NCBI GenBank assembly: GCA_016791425.1 | Contig: JAEUMQ010000023.1 | Span: forward strand, 62,001 to 126,000 | Direction of reading: 5' to 3' | DNA: 64,000 nt | From: Hyphomonadaceae bacterium | GTDB lineage: Bacteria; Pseudomonadota; Alphaproteobacteria; Caulobacterales; Aquidulcibacteraceae | Shown here: piece by piece, positions 32,012 through 41,619 of the stretch | How positions within the stretch are numbered: the stretch's first letter is position 1 | Layout of the letters: each line of letters begins with the position of its first letter | Position numbers and translations under genes: made by a program | Notes under the pieces: generated by a model | What the model was told of the DNA's origin: nothing | Seen by the model: the letters and a program-made list of their open reading frames with translations, nothing else | Databases searched by the model: none

Positions 32012-33151
32012 TCAATCGAGCGTTCTGCGGAAGCGGGCAAGCGCGAGGCTCGCGAGTGCGACGAGGATGATGAGGAGCGGCCACAGATCGCCCCAAACGT
32101 CGGCCAGGCCCGCCTCCTTCAACATCACTTCCCTGATAACGCGAAGGAAATGCGTGATCGGCAAAGCTTCGCCCAGCGCCTGCGCCCAGGCCGGCATCGC
32201 GCGGAAGGGAAACATGAACCCGGAGAGCAGGATTGAGGGCAGGAAGACGAAGAACGTGAGCTGCATCGCCTGCATCTGAGTGCGCGCCACTGTCGATATG
32301 AGGTAGCCCAGCATCAGGTTTGCGGCGATGAAGGCGGAGATGCCAGCCAGGAACGCCAGCCATGAGCCGGTGAATGGTATCCGGAAGAGGAAGGCGGCGG
32401 CGCAGAGGACGATGATGGTCTGCACGGCGCCGACGAGCACGTAGGGCGTGGTCTTGCCGATCATCACCTCGATCGGGCGCACCGGGGTGGAGAGCAGCAT
32501 CTCCATGGTGCCGCGCTCGATCTCCCGCGTGAGCGCGATGGAGGTGATCATCACCATCGTCATGGTGAGGATCACGCCGAGCAATCCGGGCACGATGTTC
32601 ACCGCCGTTTCGCCGGTGGGATTGTAGCGACGGTGGACCACGATGTCGTACGGCGCCGGCGAGGCGGACAAGTACGAGAGCGGGCCCTCGAAATCCGGCG
32701 CGAAGGCGCGGCGCGCGATCTCGCTCACGGCGCTCACCACACCGCCGGCGGCGACCGGATCGGAGGCGTCGGCAGCCAGGAGCAGCTGCGGACGCTCCTG
32801 GCGCACGAGGCGGCGCTCGAAGCCTTCCGGCACGACGATGAGGAAGCTCGCCTTGCCGGAGCGCAGCAGGCGCTCGCCTTCCTCCTCGTTCCTGGCGACA
32901 GCGACAATATCAACATAGGAGGAGGCCTTGAGCGAGGCGAGGAAGCTCCTGGTCATCGGGCCATCCTCGCGCAGCTCCACGGCGGCCGGCAGATGGCGAG
33001 GATCAGTGTTGATCGCGTAGCCGAACAGGACAAGCTGCATCACCGGCATCATGACCATGATCGCGAAGGTGAGCCGGTCGCGGCGCATCTGCACCAGCTC
33101 CTTCAGGAAGATCGCCTTCACACGCCTCCAGGAGAGCTCGAAAAGGTTCAT
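32012..33151 (-). CDS. ABC-2 type transporter permease (YbhS/YbhR-like)
   Basis: The 379-residue product has one N-terminal membrane helix, a large periplasmic domain (about 45-180) and five C-terminal helices with the ABC-2 signature region (TREIERGTMEMLLSTPVRPIEVMIGK). This is the architecture of E. coli YbhS and YbhR, drug or cation exporters. The ATG overlaps the stop of the ATPase gene (ATGA). Only one permease gene is present where E. coli has two, so a homodimer is likely. Confidence 0.88.
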   Translation of the reverse strand: MNLFELSWRRVKAIFLKELVQMRRDRLTFAIMVMMPVMQLVLFGYAINTDPRHLPAAVELREDGPMTRSFLASLKASSYVDIVAVARNEEEGERLLRSGKASFLIVVPEGFERRLVRQERPQLLLAADASDPVAAGGVVSAVSEIARRAFAPDFEGPLSYLSASPAPYDIVVHRRYNPTGETAVNIVPGLLGVILTMTMVMITSIALTREIERGTMEMLLSTPVRPIEVMIGKTTPYVLVGAVQTIIVLCAAAFLFRIPFTGSWLAFLAGISAFIAANLMLGYLISTVARTQMQAMQLTFFVFLPSILLSGFMFPFRAMPAWAQALGEALPITHFLRVIREVMLKEAGLADVWGDLWPLLIILVALASLALARFRRTLD

Positions 33152-34131
33152 GCGCGCGCCTTCCCGGCTGTAGCCTGACCGGCGGTGAATTGTTCGTTCT
33201 CGCGGCCGGCCGTGAGCTGGATGAATATCTCCTCGAAGCCAGCCTCGACTTCCTCGGCGTGCAGGCTTTCCCTGGCAGAGACTCTCTGCACTGCTGCGGC
33301 GAGCGCGGCGCGATCCTTGCCGCAGGCGTGGATCGCCGTGCCGAAGCGCGCGACGAGCTCGACGCCCGGCTCTTGCTCGAGCAGATCGGCGGCGCGGGCG
33401 AGATCGGGGCCCTCGATGCTCCAGGCGTGCAGCCCGATCATCGCAGGGATGTCGGCGGTGCGCGCGTCCAGCAGCTTCTTGCCGTAAGCGATGTAAGCGA
33501 TGGAATCGCACTGCACCGCTTCGTCCATGTAATGGGTGGAGACGAGTGTGGTGACACCTTCGGCCGCGAAGCGGCGGATGCGATCCCAGAAATCGCGGCG
33601 GGCTTTGGGATCGACGCCGGCAGTGGGCTCGTCGAGCAACAGCAGGTCTGGCTCGTGGATCATGCAGCAAGCGAGCGCGAGGCGCTGCTTCCAGCCGCCG
33701 GACAGCTTGCCGGAGATCTGCGTCTGGCGCTCAACCAGGCCGAGATTTTCAAGCGCGCGATCGACGCGTCCGTCGGCGTCGCCAAGCTCGTAGATGCGGG
33801 CAATGAACTCAAGGTTCTCGCGGATGGAGAGGTCTTCGTAGAGCGAGAATTTCTGCGTCATGTATCCGACGCGCTCCTTGATCTCGCTCGATTGGGAGAG
33901 GACGTCGTAGCCCAGCACCCTGCCCTCGCCCGCGTCAGGCTTCAGAAGCCCGCAGACCATGCGGATTGAAGTCGTCTTGCCCGAGCCGTTGGGACCGAGA
34001 AAGCCGTAGATCGCGCCGCGCGGAACCTTGAGCTCGAGATCATCGACGGCGACAAGATCGCCGAAGCGCTTCGTCAGCCCGCGAACGTCGATGACGAGTT
34101 CGCCGTTCTTGCTTCCGCCGTTCAACGTCAT
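33148..34131 (-). CDS. ABC transporter ATP-binding protein (YbhF-like, single domain)
   Basis: The 327-residue product has a complete nucleotide-binding domain: Walker A GPNGSGKTT, Q-loop YMTQKFSLY, signature LSGGWKQRLALA, Walker B LLLLDEPTAGVD and H-loop STHYMDEA. A C-terminal region of about 80 residues follows. E. coli YbhF is a fused double ATPase, while this is a half-size form. It overlaps the HlyD gene upstream and the permease gene downstream by 4 nt each. Confidence 0.92.
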   Translation of the reverse strand: MTLNGGSKNGELVIDVRGLTKRFGDLVAVDDLELKVPRGAIYGFLGPNGSGKTTSIRMVCGLLKPDAGEGRVLGYDVLSQSSEIKERVGYMTQKFSLYEDLSIRENLEFIARIYELGDADGRVDRALENLGLVERQTQISGKLSGGWKQRLALACCMIHEPDLLLLDEPTAGVDPKARRDFWDRIRRFAAEGVTTLVSTHYMDEAVQCDSIAYIAYGKKLLDARTADIPAMIGLHAWSIEGPDLARAADLLEQEPGVELVARFGTAIHACGKDRAALAAAVQRVSARESLHAEEVEAGFEEIFIQLTAGRENEQFTAGQATAGKARA

Positions 34132-34988
34132 TGCGGCACGCGAATGTCGAGTGGTTGGCCCGGGCGCAGCGCCGCGGGCGCGGCGGGGCGCGCCTCGACG
34201 AGGAAGACGAGCTTGCCGCGCTCCTCGGTGGAGTAGATGACCGGCGGGGTGAATTGCGGCTCGGTCGCGACGAAGGAGACGCGCGCCTTCAGGCCCTCGG
34301 GGCAGCCGTCGCAGGAGACGTCGATCTCCCTGCCCGGCGCGAACCGCGAGAGGAGCGCCTGGGGAACGAAGAAGCGCAGCTTCATGTTGGCTGGCGGCAA
34401 AAGCGCAAGCACCGGCGCGCCGGGGGTCACATATTCGCCAGGACGACGGTAGATGCGCTCGACGCGTGCGGCGACGGGCGCGGCGATGGCGCGATCGGTG
34501 AGCTGCGTGCGGGCGAGCGCGGCCTGGGCGTCCTGCGCGCGGTTCTCGCGCGAGGCGTTCGACTGCTCCGTCTGGACGCGGCGCAATTCGGCGTGCGCCG
34601 CGTCGGCGGCGGCGCGATCCTGATCGAGGCGCGCTCGGGAGATGAAGTTCTGCTCGTAGAGCGATCGGGTGCGCGCGAGCGTGAGATCGGCGAGGCGGGC
34701 CTCGGCGCGGGCGGCGACGACGGCCTGAGCAAGCGCGCGGGCGCTATCGGCCTGGCTCATAGCCTGAGCGGCCTCGTAATTGGCGCGCGCGCGCTCAGGA
34801 TTGAGGGTGAAGAGCGCGGCGCCGGACGCCACCTCGTCGCCCTCGCGGACGCTCAGCGTACGGATGAGTCCAGGATCCTGGGGAGAGACATAGACATAGT
34901 CGGCCTCGGCGTAGCCCTGCAACGTCTCCTGCTTGGCGCCGCACGCGGCGGCCAGAAGCGCAAGCGCCAGGATCGGGAGCCGTCTCAT
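34128..34988 (-). CDS. HlyD-family membrane fusion lipoprotein (YbhG-like)
   Basis: The 286-residue product is a lipoprotein (MRRLPILALALLAAAC) with two biotinyl-lipoyl-like halves (VSVREGDEV-type segment and TDRAIAAPVAARVERIYRRPGEYVTPG) flanking a long Ala/Arg-rich coiled coil (about residues 65-165). It links the inner-membrane exporter to an outer-membrane channel. Its start overlaps the TetR stop and its stop overlaps the ATPase start, so the four genes form one operon. Confidence 0.88.
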   Translation of the reverse strand: MRRLPILALALLAAACGAKQETLQGYAEADYVYVSPQDPGLIRTLSVREGDEVASGAALFTLNPERARANYEAAQAMSQADSARALAQAVVAARAEARLADLTLARTRSLYEQNFISRARLDQDRAAADAAHAELRRVQTEQSNASRENRAQDAQAALARTQLTDRAIAAPVAARVERIYRRPGEYVTPGAPVLALLPPANMKLRFFVPQALLSRFAPGREIDVSCDGCPEGLKARVSFVATEPQFTPPVIYSTEERGKLVFLVEARPAAPAALRPGQPLDIRVPQ

Positions 34989-35623
34989 GGGTCTTCCTGT
35001 CGTGAGATGCCGTTGAGGAGAATGTCGAAATGGTTCGCCAGCCAGGCCCCATCGCGCCCGCCTGGGCCCTTCAAGGCATGGGTCCATATCATCTCGAACA
35101 TGATCGGGCCCATCATAGCGCGGGCGGCGGCGGCAGGATCGACAGAACGGAACTGGCCGAGTTCGACCCCACGGCGGATGAGACGCTCCAGCGCCGCGCG
35201 GCCGCGCGCCACCACCCGCTCGCGATAATGCTGCGCAAGATCGGGAAAGCGGTTGGAGATCGAAACCACCAGGATCGGGATCGCGAAGATGCGCGACTGG
35301 CCGATCACCACGTTGATGATCTGGGCAAGCTGGCGGAGCGTGCCGGCGGGATCCGCGAGGCCGGCGTCGGCGGCGGCCTCCAGGCGCTCAGCGAACGGGG
35401 CCACCTCGCGCTCGATGAGCGCGCGAAGCAGCGCCTCCTTGCCCTCGAAATAGAGGTAGATCGCGCCTTTTGTGACGCCGGCGCGGGCCGCGATGTCCTC
35501 CATGCGCGCGGCGTCGAAGCCGCACGCGATGAATTCGTCCAATGCGGCGGTCAGGATCTCGTCCGGCCGCGCCTCGGCGCGACGGCGCCAGGTTCGCCTC
35601 ACAGTTGATTTCCCAACGGCCAT
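34985..35623 (-). CDS. TetR-family repressor of the export operon (YbiH/CecR-like)
   Basis: The 212-residue product has the TetR helix-turn-helix near residues 20-65 (ILTAALDEFIACGFDAARMEDIAARAGVTKGAIYLYF, in blocks) and an all-helical ligand domain. It is the first gene of the operon, as ybiH is beside ybhGFSR in E. coli. A TGACCGGTCA palindrome lies between the -35 and -10 of its promoter, which implies autorepression and release by an exported compound. The -10 ends 6 nt before the ATG, so the transcript is probably leaderless. Confidence 0.92.
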   Translation of the reverse strand: MAVGKSTVRRTWRRRAEARPDEILTAALDEFIACGFDAARMEDIAARAGVTKGAIYLYFEGKEALLRALIEREVAPFAERLEAAADAGLADPAGTLRQLAQIINVVIGQSRIFAIPILVVSISNRFPDLAQHYRERVVARGRAALERLIRRGVELGQFRSVDPAAAARAMMGPIMFEMIWTHALKGPGGRDGAWLANHFDILLNGISRQEDP

Positions 35624-35629
35624 TGGTAT

Positions 35630-35658
35630 TATATAAATGACCGGTCAGTTATTAGCAA
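35630..35658 (-). promoter_or_regulatory. Promoter and TetR operator of the export operon
   Basis: On the minus strand TTGCTA (35658-35653), a 17-nt spacer and TATATA (35635-35630) form a promoter. The spacer contains the perfect palindrome TGACCGGTCA (35638-35647), placed to block RNA polymerase when a TetR dimer binds. Six bases separate the -10 from the ATG. Confidence 0.7.
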
Positions 35659-35777
35659 GCCCCAAAGCGCCGTGAATGGTCCCTGAACTGCCTTGAAGTC
35701 TTGATGACCCGTTAAGCACCCAGCCGCGAACCTGGACGGGCCGTTCCGAATCCCCCGAGCCCTCGTCGTTCGCTTCC

Positions 35778-37532
35778 ATGGCGCGTCCCCTCGCCCTCTC
35801 CGCCCTTCTCGCCGCGCTGACGGCGAACCTCGCCGCGACGGCCGCCGCGGAGAGCCCGGTGGAGGTGCGTGAAGCCGAGCGGGAGCTGGCCCACCGGATC
35901 GAGGTGGTGCTGCCGGAGCGGGACGAGCCGCAATCGCAGTTCGAGGCGGAGCGGATCGCGGAAGAGGCCGCCGCGCGCGCGAGCGCATTCCTGCGCTCGG
36001 AGGGATATTATTCCTCCCAGGTAACGCCCGGCGCGGACGCAACGCCCAGCGCATGGATCGTGGTGGATGCGGGCCCGCTCTTCCGCTTCGCGGCGCCGAA
36101 GCTCGACTTCGAAGGCGCGGCGCCGGACCTCGCCGTGACCGCGGCGGCGCAGAATGGGCTTGGCGCGGTGCGCGCTGATGCTGCGGCGCGTGCGGCGGAC
36201 GTGCTGGCGGCCGAAGCGGCGGCGCTGACCGCGCTCAAGGAAGCGGGGTTTGCGGATGCGCGGGTTGCCAAGCGTGAGGTCGTCGTCGATCACGCGACCA
36301 ATCGCGCAACCGCCACTTTTCGCTTTGTGACCGGGGAGCGCGCGCGGCTCGGCGCAGTGCGCGTGGCGCCGGAGCGCACAATCAGGCCGGACTTGGCGCA
36401 GTCGATGGCGCCCTGGACGCCCGGCGAGCAATACACGCCGGACAAGCTGATACAATTGCGGCGCAACGCGACCTCGACAGGCGTTTTCGCTTCGGCGAGC
36501 GCGCGACTGGAGGAAACGCCGAACGCAGATGGAAATCGCGACGTTGTGCTCACGCTGGAGCGGTTGCCGCCGCGCACGATCGAGCTCGGCGTCGGCTATT
36601 CGAGCGCGGACGGCGCGGGCGGCGATGCGGAATGGACAAGGCGCAACGCCAGCCGACGCGCGGAGACGCTCACGCTCGGGACGACGATCTCGGAACAGCA
36701 GCAAAGCCTGCGCGGCGAGCTTGCTTATCCGCACGGCGGCGGCATCGATCGGACGGTGCACTACACCGTGCAGGCGATCCGCGAGGATGCAGGCCCTTAT
36801 GACCGCGACGCGGTGAGCGCGGCATGGTCAATCGACGCGCAGCCGCGGCGGCGCTTTGCGCTGTCTTATGGATTGTCGGGCTCGGCTGACTTCTACAGCG
36901 GCGCCGCGGGCGTCGAGAACGCGTACATCCTTTCAAGTTTTGGGGACCTGCGCGCGGAGACGACCGATTCCAGGCTCGACGCGCGCAAGGGGCATCGGCT
37001 TGAAGGACGCGTCGAGCCGGCAGTGTCGTTCGGCGACGCCACCGTGCCGTTTGTGCGCTCCACGGCGGAGGCGCGGATCTTCGAGACACCGGACTTCGCG
37101 CCGCGTCTGACGTTCGCGGCGCGTGCGAAGGGCGGTTGGGTGACGCCGATCGGAGGCCAGGGACAGAACCTGCCGCTCGACCGCCTCTTCTACGCGGGCG
37201 GCGGAGGATCGGTGCGTGGATATGCCTACAACACGATCTTTCCGGAAGACGTCGATCGCAGCACCCAGCCGCCGGGCGGACGCGGGCTTGTAGAGGTTTC
37301 GGGCGAAGCGCGCGCGCGCATTGGCCGGCAATTCGGCGTGGCGGCGTTCCTGGACGGTGGCGCGGCGTTCAATTCGCTGGATCAGGCGGCGGATCTCAAA
37401 TGGGGCGCAGGGATCGGCGTACGCTATGATCTCGGCTTCGCTCCGCTGCGTTTCGACATCGCCGCCCCGCTCAATCCGCGGCCTACGGACGACAGCATCG
37501 CATTCTATCTCTCGATCGGGCAGGCGTTTTGA
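35778..37532 (+). CDS. tamA: TamA, outer-membrane BamA-family (Omp85) protein
   Basis: The 584-residue product has a signal peptide (cleaved near AATAAAES), POTRA-like repeats over about residues 30-270 and a C-terminal 16-strand barrel with the Omp85 markers GGGGSVRGYAYN and GVAAFLDGGAAFN, ending in IGQAF. Length is close to E. coli TamA (577). Coupling to tamB by a TTGA overlap confirms the assignment. TamA-TamB is an envelope-spanning complex for autotransporter assembly and phospholipid transport. Confidence 0.93.
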   Translation: MARPLALSALLAALTANLAATAAAESPVEVREAERELAHRIEVVLPERDEPQSQFEAERIAEEAAARASAFLRSEGYYSSQVTPGADATPSAWIVVDAGPLFRFAAPKLDFEGAAPDLAVTAAAQNGLGAVRADAAARAADVLAAEAAALTALKEAGFADARVAKREVVVDHATNRATATFRFVTGERARLGAVRVAPERTIRPDLAQSMAPWTPGEQYTPDKLIQLRRNATSTGVFASASARLEETPNADGNRDVVLTLERLPPRTIELGVGYSSADGAGGDAEWTRRNASRRAETLTLGTTISEQQQSLRGELAYPHGGGIDRTVHYTVQAIREDAGPYDRDAVSAAWSIDAQPRRRFALSYGLSGSADFYSGAAGVENAYILSSFGDLRAETTDSRLDARKGHRLEGRVEPAVSFGDATVPFVRSTAEARIFETPDFAPRLTFAARAKGGWVTPIGGQGQNLPLDRLFYAGGGGSVRGYAYNTIFPEDVDRSTQPPGGRGLVEVSGEARARIGRQFGVAAFLDGGAAFNSLDQAADLKWGAGIGVRYDLGFAPLRFDIAAPLNPRPTDDSIAFYLSIGQAF

Positions 37533-40500
37533 GCGAAGAAGCGCCCAACCCTCCCGGCTTCAAGCATTGGCGGCTCGCGGCCGCGCTCGGCGCCGGCGCG
37601 GTGACGGCCGGCGTGCTCGGCTGGTCGCTCGGGCCTGGAGCGCCAGCGCTCGTCTCGTCGCTTGCGGAGGGACGACAGGTGTGGCGGCTCGGCGCCCTGC
37701 ATGTGGAGGGCCTGAGCGGCGGTCTTGCGAACATGCACGCGCGCCGCCTCACGCTCTCGGACGAGCACGGCGTGTGGGCGGAAGCGCGCGATGTCCGTGT
37801 GAATTGGGCGCCGCTGGCGCTCGTGTTCGCGCGCGTCGATATTGAGAAGATCGACGTCGCCGAGATCGAGATCCTGCGCAGTCCGAAGCTTGCCGCGCCG
37901 CGGCCCGAGGGCGCTGTGCATCTCGACGCCGACATCGCCTCGATGCGTGCGCGGTCCATCGAAGTGGCCGAAGCGGTGACGGGGCGCGCTGCGGCGCTTG
38001 AGCTTGACGGCTTCCTGGAGATGAAGGACGGCGAGGTCGATCGCCTGGCGCTCAATGTCGCGAGCCTCGGAGAGGAAACGGATCGCCTGTCGCTGCGTTT
38101 CAACGTGGCGCGCGGCGAGCTTGCACGCGTGGCGCTGCGAGGCGAAGCGGGCGGGCTCTTCGCGCATTTCCTCGACAGCGGCGAAAGCGCGGTGCGGCTC
38201 GACGCCAGCGCGGACGGTGACGGGCGACGCGGCTCAGCGCTGATCGACGCCACGATCGGAGACGCCGCGTTCGCGCGCGGCGCGGCGAACTGGACACCGG
38301 AAAAAACAGAGGGAACGCTGACGTTGACGCCGTCGGCGTCGGAAGCGTTCGCCGACATCACCTCGCGCATCGGGCCGCAGCTCACGGTGAGCGGCAGCGC
38401 GGACGGCGCCGGGAACGACAAGGCCTTCCGGTTCGCAGCAACGGCGGACAATCTCAATGTGCGCATGCAAGGGCGGCTTAACCGCGACTGGCGCGTGCGC
38501 GGGCCGGTGCAGGGCCGCGTGGCCACAGGCGACATTCGCCGGCTCTTCCCTTGGCTTGAACTCCTGCAACGCGGCGGCGTCGCAGTGTCCGGGGCGTGGA
38601 CGTTCGGCGACAAGGGCGACTGGAAGCTCGTCGGGCAAGGAGAGGCGCAGCAGGTCGGGATCGCGGGCGCGCGCGTATCGGGCGCGGGGCCGCTCACCAT
38701 CGACTGGAGCGCACGCAAGGTGGATGTGGCGCCGAACCTCGCGCTCACGGTCGATGCCGACGACATCACCGAAGGGCTGACGCGCAATGCGCGCCTGGCG
38801 GGGCGCGTCTCATATGATCGACAGACGGAAGTGCTGCATGTGCGCGCGGGCTCGCTCGACGGCGAGGCTTTGCGGCTCGACGTGGCTGGCTCGGTCGGCA
38901 ACCAGACGGGCGAGCTCAAAGGCGAATGGCGCGTGATGCGTCTTGCAGCAGCGTCGGGCGCGATCGGCGGAACGGCGAACGGCGCGTGGCGCGTCGTGCA
39001 TGAGGCGGATCAGCCCTGGCGGCTGAGCGTCGGCGGCGATGCGGCGGGCTTCACGGCGCGCACGCCGCTCGTGGCGCAGATGTTCGGGCGCACGCCACAG
39101 GCTTCGCTGGAAAGCGACTTCGTCGAGGAAGGCATGCGCATCAACCGCGTCACGGTGGAAGGCGCGCAATTGCGCGCCGGCGCGACGGGGATTTGGGCCG
39201 ATGCGCTCGACATGCGCTGGGAGGCATCCGTGCGCGGGCCCCTGCGCGTCGGCGCCGCCGCGCTGGTCGGCGCGGCGGACGCCACGGGCACGCTCACCGG
39301 CGCGCGGGAGCGACCGCGCATCGCGGCGCGCGCGCATCTGCAGCGTTTCGATCTCGCCGGCGCGCAATTCGAGCGGCCGACGCTCGACATCTCGTACGAC
39401 TTCGCTGCTGGGGCGGGCGAAGCGAGCGCACAAGGCTCGTTCTGGGGTGGAGCGGCGCAAGCCCACGCGATCCTGCGCGACCGCGATGAAATGCTTGCGC
39501 TCGACGAGTTCACGGCGAGCACTCTCGGCGCGGATGCACGCGGCATGGTCGGCTTCGCGGACGCGGGACCGATGATGGACGTGCGGTTCGCCGCGCCGCT
39601 CTCGCATTTCGGCCGCGACGCATCAGGCACAATCAACGGGACGGCACGGATGACGCCCGTCGCCGCGGACCAGGCGCCGCGGCTCGACGTGGAGGCCGAG
39701 ACCAGTCAGGCGCAGATCGGCGAAATGCGCATCGCGCACGCGACGTATTCCCTCACAGGGCCAGTGGGCGCCCTTGCGATGCGCGGCGAGATGCGCGGAG
39801 CAACCGGCACGTCCCAGATGACGCTTTCGCTCACCGGCGGGCTTGCAAGCGAGGACGACCTGACCGTCGCGACTGTCGAGGCGCAGGGGCGGATCAACGG
39901 CGCAGCGCTGGCGACGCGGGCGCCGGCGCGGTTCGCGTTCACGCCGGACGGGCTCGATGCGAACGCGTCGGTGACTTCGGGCGGCGGGGCGGCGGATTTC
40001 ATGTGGCGCGGCGACCGGCGCCGGTTCACGGCCAGCGCGCGGTTTGATCGTGCGGCGCTCGCGCCGCTCGCGGCGGTGATCGGACGGCGCGCGGAGGGCA
40101 CGCTCTCGGGAAACGTGGAGCTCGCCTCGGCGGGCGAAGGCCTGACAGGCGCAGCGCAGCTTTCCATCGACGACGCGCGGCTTCCAGCGCGCATGCGCAG
40201 CCCACTTGATGTGCGCGTGGACGGACAATTGCAACCGACCCGGATCACCGGGTCGCTCACCGCCCGCTCGACGGATGGGCTCGACGCGCGGATCGAGGGC
40301 TCCGCACCGGTGGAAACGCGCGCGCTGCCGGTGCGCATCGCACTCGCGGCGGGCGGCGAGGGGCGTGCGGATTGGCGCGCGAACGGACCGGCGGATGCGC
40401 TCTTCGGGCTCGTGGGAGGTCTCGACCAGAACCTCTCCGGTACCGTGTCCGGCGATGGAAGCATCCGCTTCACGTCAACCACGATCACCGGCGCGGGCGA

Positions 40501-41617
40501 TCTTTCGCTCGCGAACGGACGGTTCGAGGACAAGCGCTCCGGGGTCGTGCTCCGAGAGGTGAACGCACGCATGGAGTTCGTGGAGAGCGGCGCCTCGCGC
40601 TTCACGGTTGCGGCCCGAGACGAGGGCGACGGGCGGCTCACCGGCGAGGGCGCCGCGCGCGGCATGGCGGACGGGCGCATGGACCTCAAGCTGCGCGGCC
40701 TTCGGATTATCGACAATGAGGATGTGGAGGCGACCGCGACCGGAGACATCGCCTTCGAATGGGCGCGAGAGGGGCCGAAACTATCCGGCGCGCTCCGGCT
40801 CGATCGCGCGCAACTGACTTTGGCGACGCGCGCGGAGTCGGTGATGCCGGTGATCGACGTCGTGGAGGTCAACCGTCCGTTGGACGAGGCGCCGCGCGAG
40901 CGGCCGCGCGCAGCGGGACCTGTCGCCGCGCTCGACCTGACGCTTACCGCTCCGGGGCGCGTGTTCACGCGCGGGCGCGGGTTGGAGGCGGAATGGTCGC
41001 TCGACGCGCGGCTGCGCGGCACGAGCGCAGTCCCCCTGCTCTACGGGGAAGCGCGCCTGGTGCGCGGCGAGTTCAATCTCGCGGGCCAACGCTTTGATCT
41101 TTCCCGCGGCACGATCAGGCTTGCAGGCGCGGTGGAGAATTCCATCATCGACCTCCTCGCGGAGCGCGTATCGCCCGATCTCACCGCGCGCATCGCCGTC
41201 GCCGGCGATCTGATGGATCCGGACATCACGCTGTCCAGCGAGCCTGCGCTGCCGGAAGACGAAATTCTTCCGCAGATCCTGTTCGGGCGGAACGCGGAGG
41301 AGCTTTCGCCGCTCGAAGGCGCGCAGCTCGCGGCAAGCCTCGGCGCGCTCACCGGCGCGGCGGCGTTCGATATCGCGGGCATGGCGCGTGCGGCGATCGG
41401 ACTTGATCGGCTCGATGTCCGCGAAGACGGCGACGGGCTGCTGGTGACAGGCGGACGCTATCTGACGCGAGACGTCTATCTGGAGCTTTCACGCTCCGGG
41501 CTCGGCGAGCCGGGCACGCGCGTCGAATGGCGCGTAAGGCCGCGCCTGTCGCTGGTGACGAGCTTCACGTCGGATGGCGATCAGCGGGCATCCGTCCGTT
41601 GGCGGAAGGATTATTAG
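37529..41617 (+). CDS. tamB: TamB, inner-membrane-anchored AsmA-like translocation/assembly protein
   Basis: The 1362-residue product starts on a TTG overlapping the tamA stop, has one N-terminal signal anchor (LAAALGAGAVTAGVLGWSLG) and a very long beta-rich periplasmic domain, ending with the DUF490/TamB domain (DEILPQILFGRNAEELSPLEGAQLAASL, in blocks, then RYLTRDVYLELSRSG and VRWRKDY). It is slightly longer than E. coli TamB (1259). It forms a hydrophobic groove bridging inner and outer membrane. Confidence 0.93.
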   Translation: MSEEAPNPPGFKHWRLAAALGAGAVTAGVLGWSLGPGAPALVSSLAEGRQVWRLGALHVEGLSGGLANMHARRLTLSDEHGVWAEARDVRVNWAPLALVFARVDIEKIDVAEIEILRSPKLAAPRPEGAVHLDADIASMRARSIEVAEAVTGRAAALELDGFLEMKDGEVDRLALNVASLGEETDRLSLRFNVARGELARVALRGEAGGLFAHFLDSGESAVRLDASADGDGRRGSALIDATIGDAAFARGAANWTPEKTEGTLTLTPSASEAFADITSRIGPQLTVSGSADGAGNDKAFRFAATADNLNVRMQGRLNRDWRVRGPVQGRVATGDIRRLFPWLELLQRGGVAVSGAWTFGDKGDWKLVGQGEAQQVGIAGARVSGAGPLTIDWSARKVDVAPNLALTVDADDITEGLTRNARLAGRVSYDRQTEVLHVRAGSLDGEALRLDVAGSVGNQTGELKGEWRVMRLAAASGAIGGTANGAWRVVHEADQPWRLSVGGDAAGFTARTPLVAQMFGRTPQASLESDFVEEGMRINRVTVEGAQLRAGATGIWADALDMRWEASVRGPLRVGAAALVGAADATGTLTGARERPRIAARAHLQRFDLAGAQFERPTLDISYDFAAGAGEASAQGSFWGGAAQAHAILRDRDEMLALDEFTASTLGADARGMVGFADAGPMMDVRFAAPLSHFGRDASGTINGTARMTPVAADQAPRLDVEAETSQAQIGEMRIAHATYSLTGPVGALAMRGEMRGATGTSQMTLSLTGGLASEDDLTVATVEAQGRINGAALATRAPARFAFTPDGLDANASVTSGGGAADFMWRGDRRRFTASARFDRAALAPLAAVIGRRAEGTLSGNVELASAGEGLTGAAQLSIDDARLPARMRSPLDVRVDGQLQPTRITGSLTARSTDGLDARIEGSAPVETRALPVRIALAAGGEGRADWRANGPADALFGLVGGLDQNLSGTVSGDGSIRFTSTTITGAGDLSLANGRFEDKRSGVVLREVNARMEFVESGASRFTVAARDEGDGRLTGEGAARGMADGRMDLKLRGLRIIDNEDVEATATGDIAFEWAREGPKLSGALRLDRAQLTLATRAESVMPVIDVVEVNRPLDEAPRERPRAAGPVAALDLTLTAPGRVFTRGRGLEAEWSLDARLRGTSAVPLLYGEARLVRGEFNLAGQRFDLSRGTIRLAGAVENSIIDLLAERVSPDLTARIAVAGDLMDPDITLSSEPALPEDEILPQILFGRNAEELSPLEGAQLAASLGALTGAAAFDIAGMARAAIGLDRLDVREDGDGLLVTGGRYLTRDVYLELSRSGLGEPGTRVEWRVRPRLSLVTSFTSDGDQRASVRWRKDY

Positions 41618-41619
41618 GC

